Shown in pieces: positions 33,717-43,187 of a DNA stretch of 64,000 nt. The stretch spans positions 682,001-746,000 of the forward strand of contig NZ_CP165727.1 of NCBI RefSeq assembly GCF_041200175.1. Direction: 5' to 3'. A program made the translations under genes and the position numbers. This DNA is from Streptomyces sp. R33 (GTDB lineage: Bacteria; Actinomycetota; Actinomycetes; Streptomycetales; Streptomycetaceae). Position 1 is the stretch's first letter; each line of letters opens with the position of its first letter. A model generated the notes under the pieces. The model made no database searches, was not told the DNA's origin, and saw nothing but the letters and a program-made list of their open reading frames with translations.

Positions 33717-34378
33717 TCCGTGTGCTCATAGCCGACGACCAGCCGCTGGTACGGCGGGGCCTGGCCCTGATCCTGGCGCCCGACCCGGCGTTCGAGGTGG
33801 TGGGCGAGGCCGAGGACGGCGCCCGGGCCGTCGCCCTGGCCCACGAGCTGCGGCCCGACGTGGTCGTCATGGACATCCGGATGCCGGTACTCGACGGAGT
33901 CCAGGCCACCGAGGAGCTGGCGCGCACATTGCCGGAATCCCGCGTTCTGGCCCTGAGCACCTTCGACATGGACGAGTACGTGGTCGCCGCCCTGCGCGCC
34001 GGCGCGTACGGCTTCCTCCCCAAGGACATCTCCCCCGAGGAGCTCATCGCCGCGGTCCACACGGTGCACACCGGCGAAGCCGCCGTCGCGCCCCGGCTGC
34101 TCACCCGGCTGATCTCCACGTACGTACGGGCCTCCGCCCGGCCGCGCCCTGCGGCGACGGCCCCGGCCGGCCTCACACCGCGCGAGCTGGAGATCTGGCA
34201 GCTGCTGGCGACCGGGTTCGACAACGCGGAGATCGCCGGGGACCTGGAGATCAGCGTCTCCACGGTCAAGAACCACATCACCGGCATCTTCACCAAACTG
34301 GGCGTCCGCGACCGCGCCCAGGCAGTCATCGCGGCGTACGAATCGGGCCTGGTGGCCGCGGGTCACGCGAGCGGTTGA
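33713..34378 (+). CDS. NarL/FixJ-family response regulator
   Basis: 221 residues; ATG overlaps the kinase stop (ATGA). The receiver domain has IADDQPLVRRGL, the phosphorylated Asp in VVVMDIRMPVLDG (Asp54), ALSTFDMDEYV and the Lys in GAYGFLPKDISPEEL. The C-terminal LuxR helix-turn-helix is LTPRELEIWQLLATGFDN ... EISVSTVKNHITGIFTKLGV. Probable target: the divergent MMPL/FUSC operon, inferred from gene position. Confidence 0.94.
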   Translation: MIRVLIADDQPLVRRGLALILAPDPAFEVVGEAEDGARAVALAHELRPDVVVMDIRMPVLDGVQATEELARTLPESRVLALSTFDMDEYVVAALRAGAYGFLPKDISPEELIAAVHTVHTGEAAVAPRLLTRLISTYVRASARPRPAATAPAGLTPRELEIWQLLATGFDNAEIAGDLEISVSTVKNHITGIFTKLGVRDRAQAVIAAYESGLVAAGHASG

Positions 34379-34459
34379 CCGGCCAAGTCCCCGCAGAGGA
34401 CGGCGCCGGGCGTCAGCAGTTCAAAATTCCTCGGAGAGTACGGTCCACGGGGCCCGGAC

Positions 34460-34494
34460 TCACCCCGACACAGAAGGGGTCTGCGTCGGGGTGA
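34460..34494. terminator. Bidirectional terminator hairpin overlapping TetR gene end
   Basis: TCACCCCGACACAGA (34460-34474) pairs with its near-perfect complement at 34480-34494 around AGGGG, one mismatch. It lies between the convergent ends of the response regulator and TetR genes and includes the last TetR codons. Confidence 0.65.
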
Positions 34495-35044
34495 ACCTCG
34501 TGAGGATCAGCAGGGTGTCGACGAGGTCTTCGGCGGGGGCGCCGGTGGCCAGGCGGCGCAGCTGCTGCCCGAAGACCAGGGCGACGGCCACACCGGCCAG
34601 GCGCTCGGGGTCCGGCACGCCGAGTTGGGTCAGGATCCGGGTGGCCAGCAGGTCATAGGCGGCGAAGCACTCGGCCGCCGCGGCGCGCAGCCGTTCGTCG
34701 CGGCCGGCCTGGACGTACAGCTCGAAGGGCGCGATGTGACGGCTGTCGAAGGCGTTGCCGCCCGCGACCCGGGCCACCACCTCGGCCGCCTGCCCGATGT
34801 CGAAGCACTCGTCGGTGCACTCGTCCGCGAGTGTCGTGAAGTGCCGGGTCTCCTCGGCCACGAAGTGCAGCAGGCTCTCGCGCAGAAGTTCGTGCTGAGT
34901 GGCGAAGTGGTAGGTGATCGAGCCGAGCGAGACCTCCGCCTCCTTCGCGATCCGCCGGTTGGTGACGGCGGCGATGCCGTCCTGCCCGATGATCCGCAGT
35001 ACGGCGTCGATGATGCTCTGGCGGGTTTCGGAAGCATGGGGCAT
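34460..35044 (-). CDS. TetR-family transcriptional regulator
   Basis: 194 residues from the ATG at 35044 (MPHASETRQS); MGQNAA extends it by six residues if ATG 35062 is used. The helix-turn-helix is TNRRIAKEAEVSLGSITYHF (about 29-47), with the C-terminal domain of the TetR_C type (FELYVQAGRDERLRAAAAEC). It is divergent from an SDR gene across a perfect 18-bp palindrome, which is its likely operator. Confidence 0.9.
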   Translation of the reverse strand: MPHASETRQSIIDAVLRIIGQDGIAAVTNRRIAKEAEVSLGSITYHFATQHELLRESLLHFVAEETRHFTTLADECTDECFDIGQAAEVVARVAGGNAFDSRHIAPFELYVQAGRDERLRAAAAECFAAYDLLATRILTQLGVPDPERLAGVAVALVFGQQLRRLATGAPAEDLVDTLLILTRFTPTQTPSVSG

Positions 35045-35139
35045 GGCTGCATTCTGCCCCATCGGCCGAAGCCAGTACCCGGGCAGGGTTGGGGAGTTGG
35101 GGCGTCCGAGGTGTGGACAGCCGACGGGACAGTCCCTAC

Positions 35140-35157
35140 TGTTCGTTCGAACGAACA
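35140..35157. promoter_or_regulatory. Perfect 18-bp palindromic operator for TetR/SDR pair
   Basis: TGTTCGTTCGAACGAACA is a perfect palindrome 95 bases before the TetR start and 28 bases before the SDR start. GTTCG repeats of this kind are common TetR operators. It probably represses both genes in the absence of a ligand. Confidence 0.8.
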
Positions 35158-35184
35158 ACAGAGGGCCGCTGCACGGGAGTGATC

Positions 35185-35976
35185 GTGGACATATCCGGAT
35201 CGAACGTTCTGCTCACCGGGGCCACCGGAGGCATCGGCTCCGCACTGGCCGCGCGCCTGACGGCGCAAGGAGCCCGACTCACGGTCAGCGGGCGCAGGAA
35301 GGAAGCCCTCGAGGCCGTCGCAGATGCCTGGGGCGCCCGCACCGCGGTCGCCGATCTGGCCGTCCGCTCCGACATCGTCCGCCTCGCCGAGACCTGCGCC
35401 GAGACGGACGTCCTCGTCGCGAACGCCGCCCTGCCCGCCAGCGGCGACCTCAGGGACTACACCGAGGAGCAGCTCGACCGCGCACTCGACGTCAACCTGC
35501 GCGCGCCCGTCCTGCTGTCCCGGCTGTTCTCGGAGCAGATGGTGGCACGCGGGCGCGGCCACATCGTGCTGGTCGGTTCCCTCTCGGGCAAGGCGGCGAC
35601 CAAGTCGACGTCCCTGTACAACGCGACGAAATTCGGTCTGCGCGGATTCGCCCTCGCCCTGCGCCAGGAACTCAGGGGCACGGGCGTGGGCGTGTCCCTG
35701 GTGCAGCCCGGGTTCGTCCGCGACGCCGGGATGTTCGCGGCCACCGGAGCCACCCCGCCGAAGGGCGTCAGGACCGTGACGCCCGGCCAGGTCGCCGACG
35801 GCGTCGTACGGGCCGTCCACCGCGACCGGTGCGAGGTGAACGTGGCACCGCTCGAGCTGCGGCTGCTGAGCGCCATCGCCGGGCAGTTCCCCGGCTTCGC
35901 CGAGCGGGTCCAGTCCCGCGCGGACCTCGACGGCTCCGTGCGACAGATCGTCGAGGCCCAGCGCTCACACCGCTAG
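35185..35976 (+). CDS. Short-chain dehydrogenase/reductase (SDR)
   Basis: 263 residues from the GTG at 35185 (GGGAG five bases before it). NAD(P)-binding TGATGGIGSALAARL, then VLVANAALPASGD, and the catalytic Ser, Tyr and Lys in VGSLSGKAATKSTSLYNATKFGLRGF (Y-x-x-x-K; written here only as LYNATKF). This is the classical SDR family. The substrate is unknown; control by the divergent TetR is likely. Confidence 0.9.
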   Translation: MDISGSNVLLTGATGGIGSALAARLTAQGARLTVSGRRKEALEAVADAWGARTAVADLAVRSDIVRLAETCAETDVLVANAALPASGDLRDYTEEQLDRALDVNLRAPVLLSRLFSEQMVARGRGHIVLVGSLSGKAATKSTSLYNATKFGLRGFALALRQELRGTGVGVSLVQPGFVRDAGMFAATGATPPKGVRTVTPGQVADGVVRAVHRDRCEVNVAPLELRLLSAIAGQFPGFAERVQSRADLDGSVRQIVEAQRSHR

Positions 35977-36116
35977 GGGGTGTCGGTCCCGCTCCGCCCG
36001 GCGGGACCGCCGGCTCCCCCTCCCCCACCCTTGCGCGGCTCCGTCGGAGCCCGCACCCGCACGCCCTCGCACCCGCACGCCTTCCCTGCCACCTCACGTG
36101 AACGGAGAGCACCGCC

Positions 36117-38576
36117 GTGTCGAGTGAACACCTCCCGAATGCCGTGGCCGACCCCGGCCCGGGTGTCGAGCGCAGGTCCCTGCTCCGATTAGGCGCCCTG
36201 CTGGCCGCAGGCGGGGCCTCCGCACTGCTTCCCGCACCGATCGCGCACGCCGCGACGCGGGGCCAGGGGACCGACACCGTGACCACCACCTACCAGGGCC
36301 GCGCCCCGAAGGGCAACGACCAGTGGGCGTACGTCGCCTTCGACGTCCCCACGGGGGTGCAGCGGATCTCCGTCGAGACCTCACACGACGCAGCCGCCGG
36401 CATCCTGGACCTCGGTGTCTTCGGCCCGTCCGGCTTCCGCGGCTGGTCGGGCGGCGAGCGGGCCGGCTTCACCCTCTCCGCGGCGGACGCCACCCCCGGC
36501 TACATACCGGCGCCGGTCGAGCCCGGGAGCTGGTCCGTCATCCTCGGGCCGATGGTCGGCGCCGACGGCGGCATGGCCTGGCAGGTCGACGTCACCCTGC
36601 ACTTCGGAGACCCGCTGCCCCGGGCCCCGTACGACCTCCTGCCCGGCTCGCTGGCGGGCCACGGGCCCGGCTGGTACCGGGGCGACCTGCACCTGCACAG
36701 CGTGCACTCCGACGGGAAGCGCACGGTGGACGAGATCGTCGCCGCCGCCCGCCAGGAGGGGCTGCACTTCATCGCCACGTCCGACCACAACACCAGCTCC
36801 ACCGGCCTGACATGGCGCGGCAACGTCCCGACGGACCTGCTGGTCATCAACGCCGAGGAGGTCACCACCCGCCACGGTCACTGGCTGGCCGTCGGCCTGC
36901 CCCAGGGCGAATGGGTGGACTGGCGCTACGGCCCTGCGGACCAGGGGGCGTTCGAGAGCCACGCCCGGCGCGTGCACAGCCTGGGCGGCCTCACGATCGC
37001 TGCCCATCCGCTCACTCCGGCAGCGGGCTCCTTCTGGGAGTTCGGGCTCGACCGCGTGGACGCGCTGGAGGTGTGGAACGGGCCGTGGACGCTGGACGAT
37101 GCGGCCAACATCGCCGCCTGGCACGTCATGCTGTGCCTGGGCAAGCGCGTCGCCGCCGTGGGCAACAGCGACGCCCACAGCCCCGCGGACGCCGTCGGCC
37201 GGCCGCACAACGTGGTGCACGCGACCAGCCTGTCCACGACGGCCGTACTGGACGCACTGCGCCTGGGCCGGTCGTACGCCGTCGAATCCGCGGCCGTGAC
37301 CGTGGACTTCACCGCCCGCACCGGCAGGGCGGTCGCCGGACCCGGCGAGGAACTGCCCCTGTCGCTCTTCGACGCCGTCGACGTGACCTTGGACGTGACG
37401 GGCGCCCCGGATAGCATCGCCACGCTGTACACCGAGTGGGGCATCATGGCCGCCACCTGCATCGACGGCAGCGGGAGGGGACGGTTGCACTGGCGCGGCT
37501 GGGGCAAGGCCTCCCTGTTCGCCCGCGCCGAGGTGCGGCGGCCCAAGCCCGCCTCCACCACGCTGGACCAACTGGTGGCCATCACCAACCCGGTGTGGTT
37601 CTACTCCGCGCAACTGCCCCCGTACGACGTCGAGCGGCGTGCGCTCTTCCACACCGAGCGCCGCCCCGACGGATCGTGGAGCAGTATGCGTCCGCTGCCG
37701 GGGGCCGGAGCCGGTGCCGCGTCCTTCGCGGGGGTGCAGAGCGCGGCGGCCGGCATGGCCGACGGCTCGGTCGTGGTGCTCGGCATCGCGCTCGACAACA
37801 GCCTGTGGCTGACGGCCGTACGGGGTTCGGCCACGCTCCAGCCCTGGCAGCGCGTCGCGGGACCGGACGGCGCAACGGGGTTCACCATCCGGGAGGCGGA
37901 CATCGCCGCGTTCCCCGACGGGACCTGCCAGCTCGTGGTGACGGCCTTGGACGGGACCACGTACCACCAGCAGCGGCGCGCCGACGGAACCCTGCCCGGG
38001 TTCCGGGCCGTGTCCGGGTTCAGCGCGAAGAGCCGCTGGGGTGCGACGAAGGTGTCGGTCACCGCCATGCCCGACGGGTCCGCCCAGCTGCTCAGTTACG
38101 GCACCGACGGCGCCATGTACCACTGCGTTCGCGGGCGGGACGGTACGTGGACGGCCTGGGGCCGCCTGGCCGGGTACAACGGTGCCGCGACGTTCTCGGG
38201 TCCCGCCCTGGCCATCGCCGGCATGCCCGACGGTTCCTCCCAGGTCCTCGCGATCGGGCTGGACGGGATGGTGTACCACCAGCAGCGGCGGCCCGACGGC
38301 TCCTGGACCGGATTCCGGCCGCCGCGGGGCGTCACCACCCCCACCATGGGCGCCAGCGCCATCGGAATCGCCGGAACTCCGGACGGCTCCGCCCAGGTCG
38401 TGGCGGTCGGGCTCGACGGCCGGATCTGGCACAACGTGAGGAGGCCGGACGGCTCCTGGACGCCGTTCGCCCAGATTCCCGGTCCGAACGGGAGGGACCC
38501 CTTCCCCGCAGGGCAGGTTCGCATCACCGCCCTGCGTGACGGCACGACGCACGTGACGGCCGTCAGCGCAGGCTGA
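36117..38576 (+). CDS. Secreted CehA/McbA-like PHP metallohydrolase with C-terminal beta-propeller/tectonin-like domain
   Basis: 819 residues from a GTG at 36117. The N-terminus is a Tat signal (ERRSLLRLGALLAAGGAS). Residues about 180-410 form a PHP domain with metal ligands YRGDLHLHSVHSDG, FIATSDHNTSS, GGLTIAAHPL and VGNSDAHSP. The C-terminal 300 residues are a series of about 50-residue repeats such as AIAGMPDGSSQVLAIGLDGM and VYHQQRRPDGSWTGF, like tectonin/fucolectin-type propellers. It likely hydrolyses an extracellular phospho- or carbamate ester while binding a surface. Codon 25 is TTA (36189-36191), suggesting bldA control. Confidence 0.85.
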   Translation: MSSEHLPNAVADPGPGVERRSLLRLGALLAAGGASALLPAPIAHAATRGQGTDTVTTTYQGRAPKGNDQWAYVAFDVPTGVQRISVETSHDAAAGILDLGVFGPSGFRGWSGGERAGFTLSAADATPGYIPAPVEPGSWSVILGPMVGADGGMAWQVDVTLHFGDPLPRAPYDLLPGSLAGHGPGWYRGDLHLHSVHSDGKRTVDEIVAAARQEGLHFIATSDHNTSSTGLTWRGNVPTDLLVINAEEVTTRHGHWLAVGLPQGEWVDWRYGPADQGAFESHARRVHSLGGLTIAAHPLTPAAGSFWEFGLDRVDALEVWNGPWTLDDAANIAAWHVMLCLGKRVAAVGNSDAHSPADAVGRPHNVVHATSLSTTAVLDALRLGRSYAVESAAVTVDFTARTGRAVAGPGEELPLSLFDAVDVTLDVTGAPDSIATLYTEWGIMAATCIDGSGRGRLHWRGWGKASLFARAEVRRPKPASTTLDQLVAITNPVWFYSAQLPPYDVERRALFHTERRPDGSWSSMRPLPGAGAGAASFAGVQSAAAGMADGSVVVLGIALDNSLWLTAVRGSATLQPWQRVAGPDGATGFTIREADIAAFPDGTCQLVVTALDGTTYHQQRRADGTLPGFRAVSGFSAKSRWGATKVSVTAMPDGSAQLLSYGTDGAMYHCVRGRDGTWTAWGRLAGYNGAATFSGPALAIAGMPDGSSQVLAIGLDGMVYHQQRRPDGSWTGFRPPRGVTTPTMGASAIGIAGTPDGSAQVVAVGLDGRIWHNVRRPDGSWTPFAQIPGPNGRDPFPAGQVRITALRDGTTHVTAVSAG
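36189..36191 (+). promoter_or_regulatory. TTA codon in secreted PHP hydrolase gene
   Basis: In-frame leucine codon 25, in the Tat signal. As for the lasso cyclase this is a rare codon in Streptomyces and points to bldA-dependent translation during development. Confidence 0.65.
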
Positions 38577-38705
38577 AACCCGTTCGTCAGAGTGTCCACA
38601 CGAACCGAGTCAGCTCATCTTGTTACGGTTGTGCCCTTCTCGAAGCAGGCCGAACTCCCGTCAGGCTCTGGTCTCCGTCGCTCGGAATCTACCGGAAGGG
38701 AATTC

Positions 38706-39588
38706 GTGAAGCGGCGACAGCAATTCATGGGCGCGCGTCACCGTTGGTGGGTCCTGGGCGGGATGACCTGCGCTTCGGCGATGATCGCCATCGATGCCCT
38801 GGTGGTGTTGGTCGCCCTTCCCACCATCCAGCGGAATCTGGACGCTTCGGCTACCGGAGCGCAGTGGGTCATCAATGCGTATCTGCTCAGTTTCGCCTGT
38901 ATGAGCCCGCTCGGCGGACGCGTCGGCGACGTCTTCGGGCACGCACGCGCCTTCCGCTACGGAACCGTGCTGTTCGTCGTGGCCTCGATCGCGGCGGGTC
39001 TGGCCCGGTCCGAGGCCTGGCTCATCGCCGCGCGCGCGGCCCAGGGGGCCGGTGCAGCGGTCCTCCGGCCCGCCTCCCAGGTGATCATCGTCAAGGAATT
39101 CGGACGCGGGGAGCGGGGCCAGGCCATGGGCATCTCGTCCAGCGTCTCTTTGCATCAGCCCGGCCTGGAGCACCGCGCTCAACGGCACCGCCACGCGGAT
39201 GCGCGGCAGCGCGGCGGGGTTGTTGCAGACCGCCCGGGAGATCAGCGCAGCGCTGGGTCTGGCGGTCATGGGCGCGATCGTTGCGAATGTACAGGGCGCG
39301 CGGCTGAGCCAGATCCTCCGACGGGACGGCCGTATGCCTGCCGACCGCTTCGACCAGGTCGAGCGCTCCATCGGGAAGACGGTCGCGGCGACACAGCAGG
39401 GGTCGCCCCTGCCCGCCGGGATCCCCGCCGACCTGGTCCCGGCTCTCAAGGCTGCGGTCACCACCGCCGTCTCGGCCGCGTTCTACGCGGGCGCGGCAGT
39501 GCTGGTCACGGCGGCCGCGGCAGTTGCCCTTCTCCCCGGGAAAGCGGAATTCTCCGGGTCCGGCCGTGGCCAGGACGATCCCGCGTGA
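38706..39588 (+). pseudogene. DHA2-type MFS transporter with internal deletion
   Basis: From the GTG at 38706 the frame encodes the first four helices of a drug:H+ antiporter (VLVALPTIQRNLDASATGAQ, FACMSPLGGRVGDVFGHARA, GAAVLRPASQVIIVKEFG), then runs out near SSSVSLHQ (about 39155). A second frame from about 39190 encodes the last segment (LLQTAREISAALGLAVMGAI, AAFYAGAAVLVTAAAAVALL). Around eight helices between them are missing and the two parts are in different frames. This is a deletion relic; no product can work as a transporter. Confidence 0.85.
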
Positions 39589-39777
39589 CCGCTGCCGATC
39601 GCGCAGCTCCTGGAGAAGGAACTCGCGGTCTCCCGCCCGTACGGGCGGCGCGCGCAGGCACCATCGCACCGCGGCTGATTGTGGTGCTCCTCGCCATGGG
39701 TACGCGGAGCCGGCCGGGCGTACGGTCACCTTCCGGCCATCAGGGTCGGGTGAGCCGCTCGCTTCCCGGAGGTGTCC

Positions 39778-41388
39778 GTGAACTCGTTCCTTGGCAGGCC
39801 GGGCGTGCGCGGCAGGGCCGCTGCCGTCCTTGCTGCGGCCCTCTTGGGGGCTCTCGTCGCTGTACCGGCACCGCGGGCGACCGCGGTGCCGCCCGTGCCG
39901 GGCGAGCTGAAGTCCTATGCCGTCGACGGGGTCTACAGCGCCGGCATCTCGTCCGGGGGTTATATGGCGACCCAGTTGCACGTGGCCTATTCCGGTACGT
40001 TCGACGGCTCGGCCGTCTTCGCGTCCGGCCCGTACCACTGTGCGCGGAACAACCTCGACACCGCGTTGAACGCCTGTATGAACACCACCCAGGACCCGCA
40101 GCTCGCCCAGCTCGAGCAGACCACGGTCGACCGGGCGGCACAGGGCGCGATCGACGATGTCGCGGGGCTGTCCGGTGATCCGGTCTACCTGTTCAGCGGA
40201 ACGGGCGACGCGACGGTCAAGCAGCCGGTCGTCAGCGCGCTGGCCGACTACTACGCCCACTTCGGAGCGAACGTCCTCTACGACAAGGGCACCGCCGCGG
40301 GCCACGCCTGGATCAGTCCTCTGGGGCCGAATGCCTGCACGGCCACGGCCACCCCGTTCATCAACAACTGCGGGATCGACGCCGAGCGGACCTTCCTGGG
40401 CCATCTGCTCGGCTCCGTCAAGGCGCCCGCGGCCGCACCGGGCGGCTCGCTCATCCGGTTCGACCAGAACCGGTACGTACCCGGCGGGCGGGCCAAGGCG
40501 GTCTCCATGGACGAGACGGGCTTCGTCTACGTGCCGCAGAGTTGTGCGAACAACGCCACCTGCAAGGTGGTCGTCGCCTTGCACGGCTGCAAGCAGGGGT
40601 ACTCGTACCAGGGCTTCGGAACCACCTTCCTCGACAAGGCCCACCTGAACGAGCACGCCGACACGAACGACCTCATCGTGCTCTACCCGCAGGCCATCCC
40701 CACGACGACGCTGGACAACCCCAACGGCTGCTGGAACTGGTGGGGCTACCTCGGCGATTCCGCCTACTCCCGGCACGGCGGCAAGCAGATCGAGGCGATC
40801 ATGTCCATGGTCCGCGCCCTCGGCGGCGGGGGCGGAGAGACACCGCCCGGGGGCGGCAGCGTGACACTGTCCAGCATCGACGCGGAGGACGGCTACACCA
40901 AGGCGGCGGCCGACGGCTCCGGCGCCGCCGTGGGCACCCTGGAGGGTACGTTTGGCCTGGCCCTCGGGCGTGGCACCGACGCCAAGTTCAACCGGACGGT
41001 GCTGTCCTTCGACACGTCCGCCATCCCGGCGGACAAGACCATCACCCGGGCCTACGTGACGCTGACCAGGAGCAGCGGCTCGGGCGACCCCTGGGCGAGC
41101 CCGGTCGGCAACCGCCTCCTCGTGGACGTCCAGAACGGCTGCCTGGGCGGCTGCTCCGTCGCCCCCTCGGACTGGGCGGCCCCGGCGACGGCCCAAGGGG
41201 CGGCCGAGGTCGCCTCGTTCACCACGGGCAGCAAGGCGTCGACGAACCTGAGCCCGGCGGGGCTCGGCGCGGTCAACCGGTCCGGCCGGACCCAGATCCG
41301 GCTGCGGTTCGAGCGGAACCAGACCGCCTTCGCCCATCTGTTCGTGAACAGGAACACGCGGGCAACGCTGACCGTCGAATACCGGTAG
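39778..41388 (+). CDS. Secreted poly(3-hydroxybutyrate) depolymerase with C-terminal DNRLRE/CBM-like domain
   Basis: 536 residues from the GTG at 39778, GGAGG five bases upstream. A signal peptide (AAVLAAALLGALVAVPAP) precedes an esterase domain with lipase box GISSGGYMATQL (catalytic Ser), a second PHB depolymerase signature VVVALHGCKQGY and a His in TAAGHAWISPLG. After a Gly-rich linker (about 358-366) a beta-rich domain of about 170 residues resembles DNRLRE-type modules (VTLSSIDAEDGYTKAA, TVLSFDTSAIPADKTITRAY, TLTVEYR at the end) and probably binds polymer. It should degrade extracellular polyhydroxyalkanoate. Confidence 0.87.
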   Translation: MNSFLGRPGVRGRAAAVLAAALLGALVAVPAPRATAVPPVPGELKSYAVDGVYSAGISSGGYMATQLHVAYSGTFDGSAVFASGPYHCARNNLDTALNACMNTTQDPQLAQLEQTTVDRAAQGAIDDVAGLSGDPVYLFSGTGDATVKQPVVSALADYYAHFGANVLYDKGTAAGHAWISPLGPNACTATATPFINNCGIDAERTFLGHLLGSVKAPAAAPGGSLIRFDQNRYVPGGRAKAVSMDETGFVYVPQSCANNATCKVVVALHGCKQGYSYQGFGTTFLDKAHLNEHADTNDLIVLYPQAIPTTTLDNPNGCWNWWGYLGDSAYSRHGGKQIEAIMSMVRALGGGGGETPPGGGSVTLSSIDAEDGYTKAAADGSGAAVGTLEGTFGLALGRGTDAKFNRTVLSFDTSAIPADKTITRAYVTLTRSSGSGDPWASPVGNRLLVDVQNGCLGGCSVAPSDWAAPATAQGAAEVASFTTGSKASTNLSPAGLGAVNRSGRTQIRLRFERNQTAFAHLFVNRNTRATLTVEYR

Positions 41389-41429
41389 CCGTCCGCCCCG
41401 GCCCGCCGTGGGGGGGCCGACGGCGTTCG

Positions 41430-41717
41430 TCAGCCGCCCGCCAGCGCCAGCTTCAGGAAGGTGACCTCGGTGCCCGGTCTGAGGTCGATCTCCTCGTCCA
41501 AGTCCCGCACCCGGCGGTTGTCGACCATGACGAGGAAACCGCTGCGCCGGAACGCGGTGAGCGCCAGGGCCGTGCACGCCTTCGGATCGACGGCGTCCCT
41601 GGAGACCCGCAGCCGGATCAGCTCACGCAGTGCGAGCCGGTCCTCGGCGATCTCCACACCCCGGCCGCGGGCGCCGCGCGCGGCGGTGGTCTCATCGGTG
41701 AACGTCACCATACTCAT
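41430..41717 (-). CDS. MoaD/ThiS-like beta-grasp (ubiquitin-fold) protein ending in Gly-Gly
   Basis: 95 residues from the ATG at 41717. The C-terminal half (FRRSGFLVMVDNRRVRDLDE, EIDLRPGTEVTFLKLALAGG) has the beta-grasp pattern of sulfur carriers: V-N/D-x-R-R-V, L-R-P-G-x-E-V-T-F and a terminal Gly-Gly. In MoaD and ThiS the terminal Gly-Gly is adenylated and thiocarboxylated by an E1-like enzyme; none is encoded beside it. It lies 95 bases past the stop of the baeRF gene on the same strand. Function is unknown. Confidence 0.7.
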   Translation of the reverse strand: MSMVTFTDETTAARGARGRGVEIAEDRLALRELIRLRVSRDAVDPKACTALALTAFRRSGFLVMVDNRRVRDLDEEIDLRPGTEVTFLKLALAGG

Positions 41718-41812
41718 GCACCGCACCGTACGAGCCGCCACTGACAACGGCCGGACTGCCCGGCCCGCCGGCGCTCGGCCGCGGACCGGGGTGGGGAACA
41801 CGAAGTCCGCTG

Positions 41813-42961
41813 TCAGATGGTCCAGCGCAGCACCGCCCCCAGACCCCCCGACGGCCCGGGCACACCCGCCGGTACGAGGAGCACCTCGCTGCCGGCCGCT
41901 GCCGCGGACCGCAGGAGCGCGTCGTCGGCCCGGGCCCGTACGGGCTTGTGCACGCCCATCGCCTCCGCCTGCCCGCGCTGCACCGCGACCTCGTCGACGC
42001 CGGGACCGATCCACACCTCGCGCGCCGCGTCGGAGCCGTCGGGGCTGAGCAGCAGCGTGGCCACCTGGTGGGTGCGTACGGCGTCCACGACGGCCGGCAT
42101 GCCCTCGGCCGCCTCACCCGGACCGGTGTCCACCGTGGACTCGCGGTGCTCGCCGGGCCGGCCCCGGCCCATGCGGAAGCGCTCCAGGGCGCTCTCGAGC
42201 CGCTCGCGGGCGAACTTCTCGCGCACCTGCGCGATCTCGCGGTCGAGGGCGGCCTTCGAGGCGCCGGGCGACCTGCCGCCGCTGTCGACTTCGACGGTCA
42301 TCGCCCGCATCTGCTCGGGCAGCTGGTTGCGGACGGCCCGGCGCTCGCGGGGATCGCCGGTCAGCACCACCAGATCGGCGCCGCTCTCCGGCCACTGCCG
42401 GGCGAGTTCCGTCGCGATGATGCCTGCCGTCTCGTTCCAGGCGTTCTCGACCTTGTTCCGGTAGTGCCACTCGTACCGGTCCGCCGGGATGCTGCGGTGC
42501 CCGCGGCCCTGCCACTCCCGGCCCTGGGCCTGGCCCACGGCCTCCCGGTGATGGGCGTCGCGCAGCTCCAGATCGGCGCCCGTGTGGTCGATGTACGCCA
42601 CCAGGCAGCTCGGCTCGTCGCCGCGCAGGCCGGCCAGCGGGGCGACGTGCGGCAGGAACGACCAGGTCGCCCCGGTGGCGGCCGGGGACGCGCCGAGCGG
42701 GATGTCGAGTACGACCTCGGCGCCCGCGGCGAACAGCGCGCGGCCGGGCGGTGCCCCGCTGACGGGTTCCCCGGCGAGCCGGTTCACCACGGCCCGGACG
42801 GTGTATGCGTCGGCGCCCGCGTCGATCAACTGGGACGCGACCTCGCGCTCACGGAGCTTCTGTATCCGCTGCGCGTCCTCGGTCGCCCGGGTGGTCTCGA
42901 TGTATACCGAGGCCCAGGGCCCTTGGCGGGCGAAGAGAGGTTTGAGAAAGCCGAGTTCCAT
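41813..42961 (-). CDS. Bacterial eRF1-like (baeRF, Vms1/Ankzf1-type) protein
   Basis: 382 residues from the ATG at 42961 with GGGGGACATC upstream; the longer frame adds unrelated residues. The sequence MELGFLKPLFARQGPWASVYIE, then the central VGQAQGREWQGRG, ADLVVLTGDPRERRAVR and the C-terminal TLLLSPDGSDAAREVWIGPG matches the Rv2629-like bacterial eRF1/Pelota-related family, annotated as Vms1/Ankzf1-type peptidyl-tRNA hydrolase. Such proteins may rescue stalled ribosomes or act as release factors. A possible GGQ-like loop is not obvious. Confidence 0.78.
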   Translation of the reverse strand: MELGFLKPLFARQGPWASVYIETTRATEDAQRIQKLREREVASQLIDAGADAYTVRAVVNRLAGEPVSGAPPGRALFAAGAEVVLDIPLGASPAATGATWSFLPHVAPLAGLRGDEPSCLVAYIDHTGADLELRDAHHREAVGQAQGREWQGRGHRSIPADRYEWHYRNKVENAWNETAGIIATELARQWPESGADLVVLTGDPRERRAVRNQLPEQMRAMTVEVDSGGRSPGASKAALDREIAQVREKFARERLESALERFRMGRGRPGEHRESTVDTGPGEAAEGMPAVVDAVRTHQVATLLLSPDGSDAAREVWIGPGVDEVAVQRGQAEAMGVHKPVRARADDALLRSAAAAGSEVLLVPAGVPGPSGGLGAVLRWTI

Positions 42962-43187
42962 GATGTCCCCCAGGGGGTTCAGGAAGGCTTTTCGGGACGG
43001 CGTGACGATGGCGGCGCAGAACGGCACACCACTTCCAGGATGCCCTGCCCACCCGTCGCGTGCCCGCCGACCGGCCGGTCAGCCGCAGCAGCACGCTCGC
43101 CCGTACGGGACGGACCTTGGGGCCGGTCGGCTGGAATCCGGGTCCGGAGCGGTACGGGGAGGGCCGCGGGCGGGGAAGACGGCGGCC

